A stretch of 64,000 nt of DNA. Source: CAVQCT01 sp964371785 (GTDB lineage Bacteria > Zixibacteria > MSB-5A5 > GN15 > FEB-12). Location: positions 248,001-312,000 of the forward strand of contig CAYJOL010000004.1 in assembly GCA_964371785.1 (NCBI GenBank), given 5' to 3'. The translations under genes and the position numbers were made by a program. Of this stretch, positions 7,791-17,641 are shown in pieces. How positions within the stretch are numbered: position 1 is the first letter of the stretch; the number at the start of each line of letters is the position of its first letter. The notes under the pieces were generated by a model. The model was given only the letters and a program-made list of their open reading frames with translations, was not told the DNA's origin and did not search any database.

Positions 7791-10241
7791 CTAACTTCTT
7801 GCGGTCTTGAACTGGCCCACGATAGTTTTGAGCGCCTCTGCCTGACGGTTCAACTCCTCCGCCGCCGCAGCCGACTGTTGCGCTCCCGAGGCCGTCTCCC
7901 GCGTCACCGACGAAATATGCTCGATATTCTTCGAGATCTGCTCCGCCGCCGAGGACTGCTCCTCCGCCGCTGTCGCTATCTGCTGGATCATGTCCATCAC
8001 CCGCTGTGACATCACCACGATCTCGTTCAGACTGCCGCCCGCCTTGTCGGCCAACTGACGGCCCCGTTCTACTTCGTCGATACCGGTCTGCATCGATTGC
8101 ACCGCTTCGACCGTTTCCTGCTGAATCCCCTTGATCATCTGGGTGATTTCGCCGGTCGCCTTGCCAGTCCGTTCGGCCAGCTTACGCACCTCATCGGCCA
8201 CCACCGCGAACCCGCGACCCTGCTCCCCGGCCCGCGCCGCTTCGATCGCCGCGTTCAACGCCAACAGATTCGTCTGATCCGCAATGTCGTCGATAACCTT
8301 GATAATGGCACCTATTTCATCCGCAGACTGCGCCAGCTTACCAATTGACTGCGCCGATTCACGGACGACGCCGGCTATCTTCTGCATGCCGGAGATCGTA
8401 TCCCCTACGACCTCGCCGCCCGCGCTCGCTGTATTTGATGCGTTGCGCGAAGCGTCAGTAGCATCGGCGGCGTTCTTCGAAGACTCTACGATGGTAGCCA
8501 GCATCTCCTCGATTGCCGTTGAGACGCTTCCGACCTGATTGGATTGGTCCTGGGCTCCCTTGGACATTTGCTCCGAGGAGGACGCGATTTCGTTAGCCGT
8601 GCTCACGAGCTGTGCGGCGTTGAGACTAAGCTGACGGACCATCTGGTTGAGATTCGAGGTCATTCGATTGAGCGATGTTCCCACCTGGTTTTTGGCCGAT
8701 ATCGTTTCTTCAACCGCTTGAACCAGCATGCCGATCTCGTCACGGGAGTTACTGCCTATTTTTTCTATCTCAGATTGTTTCACCTGACGAGTTAAGTCAT
8801 TTGATGAAATTGCGTCCACTACCTCCACGAACTGATTGAACTCTTCATTCATCTTGCGGGTCAAATCGACTACTTTATGAATCGGGCCTGAGAGGTTCTT
8901 GGCAAACAGGGAACCCAGCAGCACCACTCCAAGCGCCGCGAGGACGCCGACAATCAAAGCGGTTCGCTGCATTGCCCCGACCGCAGCGAATGCTTCTTCT
9001 TTTCCGATCTGAGCAACAATCGCCCAGGTAAGTCCTTTGAGATCCAGAGGGCAGTAGGCCGCCAAAACAGCCTCCCCCTGAAAGCCTTTGTCAAGTCCGC
9101 TGCCCGATCGACCGTTGATCGCTTCGCGCGCCGAGAACGACTCTATCGGCACCAGTCCAAAGGTGGTCTTCTTGGCCATTACGAGATTGACTGTTTCATT
9201 TTCGACACCACTCTTCTGCTCTTCTTTGGCAAAGGTGGAGATGTCTTCGGCGGCCAGGCGACTGTCACTTCGCATCCGAAGATCCGGACCCACCAGATAC
9301 GTCTCGCCGGTCTGGCCAAGGCCGACGTCTGACCACCGATGGTCGCTTGTCATGATGCGGTTGATCTGGTCGATCGGCATCTCGAATATAAGCACGCCGA
9401 CCTTTTGAGAACCGTCGAATATAGGCGAGGCTACAAACCCTGATTGGTCATCATACGATGGTTCATAAGGGGCAAAGTCCTCGACCACCACAAAGCCCGG
9501 ATTGTTACTTGCGGCGGCCGCAGCAAACGCTTTACCGGCCCCGGTAGCCGCGAATGGACCGTCTTTCAACGAAGTTGAAAAATCAATCTCTTTTGATACG
9601 GAGTACACGATGTGACCTGTTTCAGCATCACATAACAAGATGTCGCTTAAGTCATAACCATCAAGGTACGCCTGAAGGTGGGGATGATACTTCTGATGAA
9701 GCATGCTCCAGATGGAACCGTCGTTTGCATCCAGGAAGGCACTCTTGCGACCAAGCGGCTCGGTATTGGCGGCGATGTATCGGTACTGCAGAATCAGCGA
9801 CTCATTATTCAAGCGGGAAAGATTGCTGCCAAGCGAAGCGCTTTGGTCGCCACCGTTTCTTTTCTGATATTCTGAACTGTACTCACTATTGTAGAACTGA
9901 CTCAGTGTCTGACGATACTGCCCCAGAACATCGTCGGTCACCGGATTACCGTCTTCACCCTCATTGGCAATATTCTTGAATGCAGCCGAAAATTGGCGAA
10001 CAGCATCAATTACCATCCGGTCGTTCGAAAAAGTTCGAGCCTCTTGCTCAACCGTGCGGACGTAGTCTTCAATCTGACTCTTCTTTGCCTCGCGAAACGA
10101 AATCAACTGATCCATCGCCTTGGCTTGAAGTGCGGCCCGCGAGTTGGATAACGTTATCCAGCCCATCGTCGCAAGGGGGCCAAGACCTACCAATAGGAAG
10201 ACAACTATTAGCTTCGTGTGGATCTTCATGTCCTTGAACAT
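7791..10241 (-). CDS. Methyl-accepting chemotaxis protein with Cache-type sensor
   Basis: The 816-residue receptor has TM1 at about 9-31, a large periplasmic domain to ~425, TM2 near 427-446, HAMP, and a standard MCP signalling domain at the C-terminus. The periplasmic part has the motif GQTGETYLVGPDLRMRSDSR near 309-328, which is typical of dCache receptors that bind small molecules. The start at 10241 (ATG, followed by a second in-frame ATG four codons later) has GAGAGG about 9 bases upstream. The signalling domain shares 467 bp of almost identical DNA with the neighbouring MCP while the sensor domains are unrelated, so the two receptors report different ligands through the same output. Confidence 0.92.
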   Translation of the reverse strand: MFKDMKIHTKLIVVFLLVGLGPLATMGWITLSNSRAALQAKAMDQLISFREAKKSQIEDYVRTVEQEARTFSNDRMVIDAVRQFSAAFKNIANEGEDGNPVTDDVLGQYRQTLSQFYNSEYSSEYQKRNGGDQSASLGSNLSRLNNESLILQYRYIAANTEPLGRKSAFLDANDGSIWSMLHQKYHPHLQAYLDGYDLSDILLCDAETGHIVYSVSKEIDFSTSLKDGPFAATGAGKAFAAAAASNNPGFVVVEDFAPYEPSYDDQSGFVASPIFDGSQKVGVLIFEMPIDQINRIMTSDHRWSDVGLGQTGETYLVGPDLRMRSDSRLAAEDISTFAKEEQKSGVENETVNLVMAKKTTFGLVPIESFSAREAINGRSGSGLDKGFQGEAVLAAYCPLDLKGLTWAIVAQIGKEEAFAAVGAMQRTALIVGVLAALGVVLLGSLFAKNLSGPIHKVVDLTRKMNEEFNQFVEVVDAISSNDLTRQVKQSEIEKIGSNSRDEIGMLVQAVEETISAKNQVGTSLNRMTSNLNQMVRQLSLNAAQLVSTANEIASSSEQMSKGAQDQSNQVGSVSTAIEEMLATIVESSKNAADATDASRNASNTASAGGEVVGDTISGMQKIAGVVRESAQSIGKLAQSADEIGAIIKVIDDIADQTNLLALNAAIEAARAGEQGRGFAVVADEVRKLAERTGKATGEITQMIKGIQQETVEAVQSMQTGIDEVERGRQLADKAGGSLNEIVVMSQRVMDMIQQIATAAEEQSSAAEQISKNIEHISSVTRETASGAQQSAAAAEELNRQAEALKTIVGQFKTARS
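7831..8297. repeat. 467-bp near-identical block, copy 2 (within second MCP gene)
   Basis: This is the partner of 5527-5993, in direct orientation at an offset of 2304 bases, with two mismatches. It covers the same domain positions in both genes. Confidence 0.97.
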
Positions 10242-10496
10242 AGGCGCATACCTCTCTATCTTTACCGACAACCTGCCGTTGTTAGTATCGACGGCCCTTC
10301 GGCCATCCACCCCGCAAGATTAGCGGTGATGTTTCGGTTTATCGGCAGGGTGGCCTAAAGCTATATGGATACTGAGGAAGCGTGCTGAAAAAGCCCCGTT
10401 AGGCTTGAAATCTGGTCAGAAATGGAGCAGATCGGTCTTGCGAGCAGCGGGTGCCGAGCGGGCTGTGTCAGATGATCGTAAGTTGATGAATTCCGG

Positions 10497-11846
10497 TCAC
10501 TTGTCCGGTCCGGACATGAGTTTCGTGCGGAAGGCCCGATACCAGTCGACATACTCTTTCATCTTCTTCTCTCGGCCGACTTCTTTGGGCTGATAATACT
10601 CCCTGCCCCTGAGCTCATCGGGGAAATATTGCTGGTCAGTAATGGCGTCTTCGAAATCATGAGCATACTTATAGTCTTTTCCGTAGCCTATAGCTTTCAT
10701 TAGACCGGTAACTGCGTTTCGAATATCCAACGGTACGGGCAACGATCCCTTTTCTTGAGCGTCTTTTTGTGCCTGTCCGAAAGCCGTGTATATGGCGTTT
10801 GATTTAGGCGCGCAGGCCATGTAGACGACAGCTTCCGCAATCGCAAGCTCCCCTTCGGGTGAACCTAAAAAGTGATAGGTGTCTCTGGCATTTAATGTAA
10901 GGGTAAGGGCATACGGATCAGCCAGGCCGATATCTTCGGTAGCAAACCGCACCAACCGACGAATAATGTACATCGGATCCTCCCCGCCATCGAGCATCCT
11001 CGCCAGCCAGTACAGTGACGCATCGGGATCACCACCGCGAATTGTCTTGTGGAGCGCCGAGATGAGGTTGAAATGTTCCTCACCGGCCTTATCGTAGAGT
11101 GCAATGCTCTTCTGGTGCACCTGTTTGAGCGCATCGACCGTGACTTCGGCCTTTTCTCCCAGGTAAAGCGCCGTATTCTCAAGCAGGACCAGCCCGCGAC
11201 GGGCGTCACCGTCAGCCGCCGAGGCAAGGAACCTCAACGCTTCCTCGCCAACATTCAACTCCATTTCCGCAAGGCCGCCTTCGCGATCACTGAGCGCGCG
11301 TCGGATTATATTCGCGATCGCTTCCTCGTTGAGCCGCTCAAGTACATACACGCGCATCCGGGACAGAAGCGCCGAGTTGATTTCGAACGATGGATTCTCG
11401 GTGGTTGCACCGATCAGGACGATGTCTCCTTTTTCCACATATGGAAGAAACGCGTCTTGCTGTGCCTTGTTGAACCGGTGGATCTCGTCGATAAAAACGT
11501 AGGTTCGGCGGCCGGTCATTCGATAGTAGTTCCCCGCCTTGGATATCACTTCCTTGACTTCCTTGATCGATGAAGTAACCGCCGAGAACGGAATGAATTG
11601 ACCGTTGGTGGCACGCGCCACCAGCCACGCCAGCGTCGTCTTGCCCGAACCCGGAGGACCCCAGAAAATTAACGATGTAACTTTGTCGGATTCGATAGCT
11701 TTGCGAAGCGGAGTGCCCGGACCGACAATTTTCTCCTGGCCGTAGAACTGCTCAAATCCAGTCGGGCGCATCCGATCAGCCAGCGGCTGAATCCCCGGCG
11801 TCCGCCCGGGTAAAGTCCGCGGATTGTTTTTGTCGAATAAATCCAT
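10497..11846 (-). CDS. rarA: Replication-associated recombination protein A (RarA/MgsA)
   Basis: This 449-residue AAA+ ATPase is related to clamp-loader subunits. It starts MDLFDKN..PLADRMRPTGFEQFYGQ, then has Walker A GPPGSGKTTLA near residue 55 and Walker B VFIDEIHRFNKAQQDAFLP. The C-terminal tetramerisation and DNA-binding half includes the conserved KTIRGGDPDASLYWLARML. RarA acts at stalled replication forks and interacts with single-strand binding protein. I chose ATG 11846, the family's usual start; an upstream ATG would add only five residues. It is monocistronic here. The 255 bases downstream to the second MCP hold no gene. Confidence 0.95.
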   Translation of the reverse strand: MDLFDKNNPRTLPGRTPGIQPLADRMRPTGFEQFYGQEKIVGPGTPLRKAIESDKVTSLIFWGPPGSGKTTLAWLVARATNGQFIPFSAVTSSIKEVKEVISKAGNYYRMTGRRTYVFIDEIHRFNKAQQDAFLPYVEKGDIVLIGATTENPSFEINSALLSRMRVYVLERLNEEAIANIIRRALSDREGGLAEMELNVGEEALRFLASAADGDARRGLVLLENTALYLGEKAEVTVDALKQVHQKSIALYDKAGEEHFNLISALHKTIRGGDPDASLYWLARMLDGGEDPMYIIRRLVRFATEDIGLADPYALTLTLNARDTYHFLGSPEGELAIAEAVVYMACAPKSNAIYTAFGQAQKDAQEKGSLPVPLDIRNAVTGLMKAIGYGKDYKYAHDFEDAITDQQYFPDELRGREYYQPKEVGREKKMKEYVDWYRAFRTKLMSGPDK

Positions 11847-12077
11847 AAAACCAATATACACAACTTGGCTTTCCGATTCAATCTCTTGTCATTCACTCAG
11901 ATTCTCACGATATACCAACGACTGATCTATCCCCGGTTCAGTGATGTCGCAGAAGCAGGTACATGGATTTCGACGTCAGGGTAGAGCAGCCTCACCAAAC
12001 GGCACCTCCGTGAATAGCGGCAAGTATTCTAACTTGTTATCGCGCCACACCTTACACGGATTAACTTGAAAAAAGCA

Positions 12078-12106
12078 TTGCGGCTGTCGATTTTAGTAGG
12101 TATTAT
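12078..12106 (+). promoter_or_regulatory. Possible promoter of the SDF symporter gene
   Basis: TTGCGG (12078-12083) and TATTAT (12101-12106) are 17 bases apart, about 225 bases upstream of the symporter start. The 485-base gap 11847-12331 between divergent genes contains no other gene; no further motif stood out. Confidence 0.4.
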
Positions 12107-12331
12107 TCAGACTTGTAAAGGATTTCGGGTGCGCCGTATCGGGGTATTTGGGACCCACCATCCCCCGCTTACCGTAGACATCACCGCATAATAGGAAAAT
12201 ATAAGCTCTCCAGCCGTTTTGCGCCCCACGATGAAATCCACAATCGCGCTTGGCGAATAATTTAACCAGAGTCCGGTTTTGCACGGAGAGGTTGGAGAGA
12301 AGGAAGCCCGGACTGTAACTAGTAGGTTGTA

Positions 12332-14542
12332 ATGAGTAGAAAGTCTTCCAACGTCATTCTGATCACCGTCGTACTCGGCGCCCTTCTTGGCGGCATCCTG
12401 GGCTACTACCTGCCCCACGTGATGCTTTCGTTGTCGTTTATCGGACAACTCTGGGTCAACGCGCTGAAAATCCTGGTGATCCCGCTCGTCGTGGCATCGA
12501 TTATCATAGCTGTCGCCGCGATGGGCCAGATGAAGAAAGTGTCGCGTACGCTGCGAAACATGCTTGTGTACTTCGTAGCGACCGGCGCGATTGCCGTGGC
12601 CATCGGCCTTCTGGCTGTTCTTACCATCCGCCCCGGTGTTCTCACTTCCACAAACGGGACGTTTATTCCCGATGATATTACCCGGATCGGGACGCTCAGC
12701 GCACCGGAAATCATAGGATCAATCATTCCCGACAATTTTCTGCTGGCTACGGCGGAAGGCCAGTTGCTGGGTCTGATTATTCTCTCGCTCGTTTTCGGGA
12801 TTGTTCTGGCCGGCATGGAAGATAAAGAATCCAAGCCTGTCATGTCGTTCGTGACCGGGTTCAACGATGTCATCGCCAAACTGATCAGCTACGTCGTGTA
12901 TGCCTCACCTTTGGGTGTCTTTTTTCTGGTGAGCAAGGCCGTTGCATTGAACGGAATCACGATGGCCAATCTGGTTGGTCCCCTCGGGGCGTATTCTCTC
13001 ACGCTGGCACTGGCATTCTTACTGCATGGACTTCTAGTCCTGCCCCTGGCCGCGAAACTTTACGGACACCAGCGGCCGTACAGATTTCTTGGCAATCTCC
13101 TCCCGGCGGTAACCACCGCTTTCGCCAGCGGTTCATCATCCGCCACCCTGCCGGTCACATATGAAAATGTGGTGGAGGATAGCGAAATTGATCGTCGCGC
13201 CGGCGCACTCGTGCTCCCGGCTGGCGCAATGGTGAATATGAATGGCACCGCGCTCTTCCTTGCGGTGTCCGCCGTGTTTGTAGGGCAACTGTTCGGTGTC
13301 GCCATCTCACCGGTGCAGATTATCGTAATCGGCCTGATGGCTCTGATTATTTCTTTCGCATCATCGCTGCTTCCCCACGCGTCGTTGCTCATGTTGGGTA
13401 TCGTTATCAATATCGCCGGATTCCCGCCCACAGCGTTTGCCGGTATCGGGCTGATCCTTGTGGTCGACTGGTTCTGGCAGCGCTGGAGCAGTGCCTTGAA
13501 TGTTTGGGGAGATGCGGTTGGCGCCGCTGTGGTCGCCGAAACTTTCGAATTCAAAACGGCGCGTTCAACCCCGCCCAATCTGCCCATGCGGCGTACTTTC
13601 GGCAAACCGCCATACGAAAGAAGCGGGCGAACCGAGGATCGCAAGAGTGAACGAAAACCGGAGCGGGCACGTGCGCGAACTCAAGAGCGTCCGCCATCTC
13701 CCGCCATTCCTGCCCGTGAGAGGGTTACTGCTCCAACCTCCGCCGGCACACCGGCTGCTCCCGAAGAACGTGCCAGTCGACGGGAACGTCCACCGCGACC
13801 GCGTCGCGGTAGACCCGAGGGACGTCAGCGTCCGGATAGCCGACCGCGGCCTGACTCACCGCGCAAAGAAGAACAGCCCGTGAAAGGGGAAGAAAAGCCG
13901 TTCAAGTACACTCTTCCTCCAGTTCCGTTCCATGTTCTCGAGGGAGAGTTGTCAAGCAGAAAATCTCGGCCGAAACCAGCCGACGACGTGGAGAAGCCTA
14001 TCGAGGCGAAGGAAAGCGAGACGCTCGCTAAAACCGCCCGGGAGCAGGAATCGCTGGAACGCGAAAGAGCCCGGTTAGCGGCTCAGTTGGCTTCCATGCG
14101 TGAGAAGGAGTCGAATCCAAATCACGAACCCTCCACGCCTCCAGATACCGAAGACACTTCGGAGAATCGGCCTTCCCCTTGGGAAGCCTCTCGGAATCGT
14201 CGCGAGCGCTCTGAGGGAACAGGCGATTCAAGACAACTTGAAGGACCGAGTGATGAGTCCAGGTCCGACAGGGGTGAATCCGGGTCGAGCGAAAAGCCCG
14301 AACCAAGCGAGCCCGCGCAGGATAAATCGGACTCAAACCAAGACCGGTCCAAGTCGTCAGATGACTCGAAAGACGACGTAGTGTATGGGCGGGGACGGTC
14401 GCGTCGTGGCCAGCAGTTCAAGCGAGAGCAACAGTCCTCATCGGAATCGACCGAGGAGTCACCAACGAGCGACTCGGCTCCCAAAGAACCGGAATTCCCT
14501 ACCGAGAACGTCTCGTTTGGGCGAAGTAAACGGAAAAAATAA
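12332..14542 (+). CDS. SDF-family (DctA/GltP-like) symporter with a long disordered tail
   Basis: Residues 1 to ~403 form a typical Na+/H+-coupled dicarboxylate/amino acid symporter with about eight helices plus hairpins, including SSSATLPVT and NMNGTALF. Substrate-site residues differ by eye from GltPh: in VDWFWQRWSSALNVWGD the positions of Asp394 and Arg397 are Gln and Ser, while Asp390, Asn401 and Asp405 are kept. This suggests a substrate without a side-chain carboxylate. Residues ~404-736 are extra: first Arg/Pro-rich, then Glu/Ser/Asp-rich, with short ordered-looking islands (YTLPPVPFHVLEGEL, VVYGRGRSRRG) and a basic end VSFGRSKRKK. No relative I know carries such a cytoplasmic tail. 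The frame is continuous, so this is a genuine fusion. Confidence 0.88.
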   Translation: MSRKSSNVILITVVLGALLGGILGYYLPHVMLSLSFIGQLWVNALKILVIPLVVASIIIAVAAMGQMKKVSRTLRNMLVYFVATGAIAVAIGLLAVLTIRPGVLTSTNGTFIPDDITRIGTLSAPEIIGSIIPDNFLLATAEGQLLGLIILSLVFGIVLAGMEDKESKPVMSFVTGFNDVIAKLISYVVYASPLGVFFLVSKAVALNGITMANLVGPLGAYSLTLALAFLLHGLLVLPLAAKLYGHQRPYRFLGNLLPAVTTAFASGSSSATLPVTYENVVEDSEIDRRAGALVLPAGAMVNMNGTALFLAVSAVFVGQLFGVAISPVQIIVIGLMALIISFASSLLPHASLLMLGIVINIAGFPPTAFAGIGLILVVDWFWQRWSSALNVWGDAVGAAVVAETFEFKTARSTPPNLPMRRTFGKPPYERSGRTEDRKSERKPERARARTQERPPSPAIPARERVTAPTSAGTPAAPEERASRRERPPRPRRGRPEGRQRPDSRPRPDSPRKEEQPVKGEEKPFKYTLPPVPFHVLEGELSSRKSRPKPADDVEKPIEAKESETLAKTAREQESLERERARLAAQLASMREKESNPNHEPSTPPDTEDTSENRPSPWEASRNRRERSEGTGDSRQLEGPSDESRSDRGESGSSEKPEPSEPAQDKSDSNQDRSKSSDDSKDDVVYGRGRSRRGQQFKREQQSSSESTEESPTSDSAPKEPEFPTENVSFGRSKRKK

Positions 14543-14560
14543 CAAAACCCTGTCTATTCG

Positions 14561-14590
14561 AAGCCGGAACGATTGCGTTCCGGCTTTTTC
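14561..14590 (+). terminator. Intrinsic terminator after the symporter
   Basis: AAGCCGGAACG (14561-14571) pairs with CGTTCCGGCTT (14576-14586) around an ATTG loop, followed by TTTTTC. The hairpin begins 18 bases after the stop codon. Confidence 0.9.
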
Positions 14591-14754
14591 GTGTAATTTG
14601 GCCGGCATCGTCAACAACTGAGAGTATTGTCATATATTCGAATCCCCCACAAACAGGGAACTTTTGATTCGAATTTTCGATATATTGGGTAGTATAAAAG
14701 TAATTGACGGTAACCGCAATTTTCGCTAAGATATTTCTGGAGAAAGATATTGAT

Positions 14755-15621
14755 ATGAATGGACTTAAAGTAGCGTTTCTTATGATAGCGCTGATGGCGC
14801 TGTTCATGTATGTCGGGTACCTGATGGGTGGACAAAATGGTATGATACTCGCCTTTGTCCTCGCCACCGCCATGAACTTCTTTTCTTACTGGTTCTCGGA
14901 CAAAATTGTGCTTCGCATGTATCGCGCCAAGGAAGTGACGCCTAATGATCATTCCCGGCTCTATCGTGTAATTCAGACCGTGGCTACTAAGGCGATGATG
15001 CCGATGCCAAAGGTGTACATTGTCCCCAGCAAAGCGCCAAATGCCTTTGCAACCGGTCGCGATGCTGAACATGCTGCCGTCGCCGCAACCGAGGGAATCC
15101 TTGAGATACTCAACGATGACGAACTCGAAGGCGTCATTGGACACGAAATCGCCCATATCCAGAATAAAGATATGCTGGTGGGAACGATAGCGGCCACTTT
15201 TGCCGGTGCGATAGGTATAATTGCCTCCATCGCTCGCTGGGGTGCTATTTTCGGTGGGTATTCCCGCGATGAGAACCGGGGCGGTGGTATCGGTCTGCTG
15301 GTCGCCGCGATTGTCGCTCCGCTGGCGGCCATGATCATCCAGATGGCAATCTCGCGTCAGCGTGAATACGGCGCCGATGAACGCGGCGGACGCATCACGG
15401 GCAAATATCTGCCATTGGCTTCGGCTCTTGAAAAACTTCATCGGGCGCCCGCGCGCATGAACCTTGATCAGAGCCCGGCCACAGCTCACCTCATGATCGC
15501 CAATCCGTTGTCCGGACGCGGCCTGACCTCGCTGTTTTCCACCCATCCACCCGTCGAAAAAAGAGTCGCCCGGCTTCACGAATTGGCACAGACTTCGATT
15601 TACCAGGGTTTGGCGGGGTAA
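14755..15621 (+). CDS. htpX: HtpX, M48-family inner-membrane zinc metalloprotease
   Basis: The 288-residue protein has two N-terminal helices (about 5-23 and 30-48), the zinc motif HEIAH near residue 129, two further helices around 145-200, and the family's downstream REYGADERG segment carrying the third zinc-ligand Glu. HtpX degrades misfolded membrane proteins alongside FtsH. Start ATG 14755 begins MNGLKVAFLM; GGAG lies 12 bases upstream, slightly far. An upstream frame extension would add 17 non-conserved residues. It follows the strong terminator at 14561, so it probably has its own promoter, and 65 bases separate it from the next gene on the same strand. Confidence 0.95.
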   Translation: MNGLKVAFLMIALMALFMYVGYLMGGQNGMILAFVLATAMNFFSYWFSDKIVLRMYRAKEVTPNDHSRLYRVIQTVATKAMMPMPKVYIVPSKAPNAFATGRDAEHAAVAATEGILEILNDDELEGVIGHEIAHIQNKDMLVGTIAATFAGAIGIIASIARWGAIFGGYSRDENRGGGIGLLVAAIVAPLAAMIIQMAISRQREYGADERGGRITGKYLPLASALEKLHRAPARMNLDQSPATAHLMIANPLSGRGLTSLFSTHPPVEKRVARLHELAQTSIYQGLAG

Positions 15622-15686
15622 TCAATTGACACCAGACGACATTTCCGAATTACCGAGCCGCCGCACATGCGAGGTAGTCGTCTGAG

Positions 15687-17006
15687 ATGGACGCAAGATT
15701 GTTTTACGAGATCCTCGCTATTCTCCTGTTGATATTCGGCAACGGATTCTTTGCCCTCTCCGAATTTTCCATCATCGCCAGTCGTGGCAGCAAGCTCCGC
15801 CAGAAGGCCAAGGAGGGAAAAAGCGGTGCGGCCACGGCAGTCAAGCTGCACCAGAATCCGGATCGCTTCCTGGCCTCGATCCAGATCGGCATTACCCTGT
15901 TCGGCACGCTCGCGGGAGTTTTCGGAGGCGCTACCATGGTTCTTCATCTCGAAGAATTGTTGTCGGCGTCACCGATGCCATCGGTCGCCAATGCCGCCAA
16001 GCCGATCGCCGTCACGGTGGTCGCCGTCCTCATCACTGTGATATCCGTCGTATTCGGTGAGCTTGTGCCCAAATACCTCGCCCTGTCCAATCCGGAAAAG
16101 ATTGCCCGACTGGTGGCTCCCCCGCTCAGCCTGTTCACCCGATTCACTTCGTTTTTCTCCTCGGCGCTCAGTTGGGTGTCCAATTTGATCCTGAGACTTC
16201 TCGGTGTTCGTCGCGACCCGGCCCGCTCTACGATCACCGAAGATGAAATCAACCACATGATCTTTGAGGGAAAACAGCGGGGCGTGTTCGATGAAACCGA
16301 GGAGCGGCTCATTAAATCAGTGTTCGACTTTGCCGATTCAACGGTCCGCCGCGCTATCACCCCTCGCACCGAAGTAATCGGAATCGATGTCAGCGCAGGG
16401 CCGCGTGAAGTTATCGACACTATTATCGAACACGGCTACAGTCGTTATCCCGTCTACGACGGGACAATCGATAATATCATCGGAATGCTTTATGCCAAGG
16501 ATATCATAATCCACAAGCTCAGCCCCGAACTGGTAATCATGAAAGACCTGATCCGCAAACCGCTGTATGTACCTGATTCCATGCCCCTTTCCAAACTACT
16601 CAGCCTGCTTCAGAAAAAGAAAACGCATATTGCGATTGTACTCGACGAGTACGGCGGCACAGCCGGCATTATTACACTCGAAGATATCCTGGAGGAATTG
16701 GTCGGCGACATTCAAGACGAGTATGACACCGACCAGATACCCCTGGTCAAGCATTCCGATACGATCGCATATGCGGATGGCTCCGTCTGGCCCGGCGAAG
16801 TGAACGAGCTGATGAATACGAATCTGCCCGAAGACAAAGCTGAGACGATGGCTGGTCTTTTCATTGACCATCTTGGCCGATTACCTGATAAGGATGAAAC
16901 GGTGGTGATCGCCGACATGAAGATCAGCGTGCTGGAAAGACAGGATAATCGACTTGTACGCCTCAAACTTGAGAAACTCACCGATGAAACCTCACTATCC
17001 GATTGA
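15687..17006 (+). CDS. CNNM/CBS-domain membrane protein (TlyC/CorC family)
   Basis: The 439-residue protein has a DUF21/CNNM transmembrane domain (~1-185), a CBS pair (~205-335, including TPRTEVIGIDV and the VLDEYGGTAGIITLEDILEELVG signature), and a C-terminal CorC_HlyC domain (~350-432). Relatives act in magnesium or cobalt export and resistance; the haemolysin label is historical. ATG 15687 starts directly at the first helix. It sits after htpX and before DinB on the same strand; the spacing does not prove co-transcription. Confidence 0.92.
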   Translation: MDARLFYEILAILLLIFGNGFFALSEFSIIASRGSKLRQKAKEGKSGAATAVKLHQNPDRFLASIQIGITLFGTLAGVFGGATMVLHLEELLSASPMPSVANAAKPIAVTVVAVLITVISVVFGELVPKYLALSNPEKIARLVAPPLSLFTRFTSFFSSALSWVSNLILRLLGVRRDPARSTITEDEINHMIFEGKQRGVFDETEERLIKSVFDFADSTVRRAITPRTEVIGIDVSAGPREVIDTIIEHGYSRYPVYDGTIDNIIGMLYAKDIIIHKLSPELVIMKDLIRKPLYVPDSMPLSKLLSLLQKKKTHIAIVLDEYGGTAGIITLEDILEELVGDIQDEYDTDQIPLVKHSDTIAYADGSVWPGEVNELMNTNLPEDKAETMAGLFIDHLGRLPDKDETVVIADMKISVLERQDNRLVRLKLEKLTDETSLSD

Positions 17007-17091
17007 CGGATCCTGGATGCCGAACATTGTTTGAGCGTCGGCGGAGTTCTTCGAGATGATTCTTGCCCCGCATTGACGAAAGGAAACCGGT

Positions 17092-17571
17092 ATGTCTCAA
17101 ATTGACCGCCTCATGAGACCTTTTGAGGATCTGGTCAGATTCCGCAGAGCCAATATCGCGCTGATAGATTCGGTGGCGAAGGACAAACTCCTGTGCATCC
17201 CTGCCGGATTCCGCAACAATCTCTTCTGGCAAGCAGGACATCTGGTGACTACCCAGGTGTCGTTGCTGTACCGCCGGACCGGTCAGCCGCTTCCGATTCC
17301 TGAGCCGTACTTTGCCTATTTCGGGAAATCGACATCTCCGGCAGACTTTGACCATGCCACTCCGGCGTTTGAAGAAGTCAGAGTCCTTCTGGTGGACATC
17401 ATGGAGACCACCAAGCGCGATCTTCCGGTCCTGACCGGACTATCGTACCCGCAGCCGATAACGGTAACTTCGGGCAAAATAATCGCCACATTTGATGACG
17501 CCCTTGAGTTCACTCCCCTCCATGAAGCGTATCATATGGGAATCATAACGGCGATGATAAAATTCTTGTGA
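17092..17571 (+). CDS. DinB-like superfamily protein (four-helix bundle)
   Basis: The 159-residue protein has the DinB/YfiT layout, including FWQAGHLVTTQVS near residue 43 and HEAYHMGIITAM at the C-terminus, which supply the His triad for metal binding. Many DinB_2 proteins are thiol-dependent S-transferases or are of unknown role. An AAAGGA site precedes the ATG by 8 bases. It is probably cytoplasmic, with no signal peptide. Its neighbours are envelope and metal-transport genes, which do not define its substrate. Confidence 0.85.
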   Translation: MSQIDRLMRPFEDLVRFRRANIALIDSVAKDKLLCIPAGFRNNLFWQAGHLVTTQVSLLYRRTGQPLPIPEPYFAYFGKSTSPADFDHATPAFEEVRVLLVDIMETTKRDLPVLTGLSYPQPITVTSGKIIATFDDALEFTPLHEAYHMGIITAMIKFL

Positions 17572-17641
17572 TCAGGCGAGCGGCATGGATTGATAGAACA
17601 GTCCCCCGCGAACCCGACAGATTGAAAATCGTTAGAAAGAT

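Noticed and set aside
14611..15579. Long minus-strand frame opposite htpX
   Set aside because: It is a shadow frame: htpX has the zinc motif and full family length, while the antisense product shows no recognisable domain.
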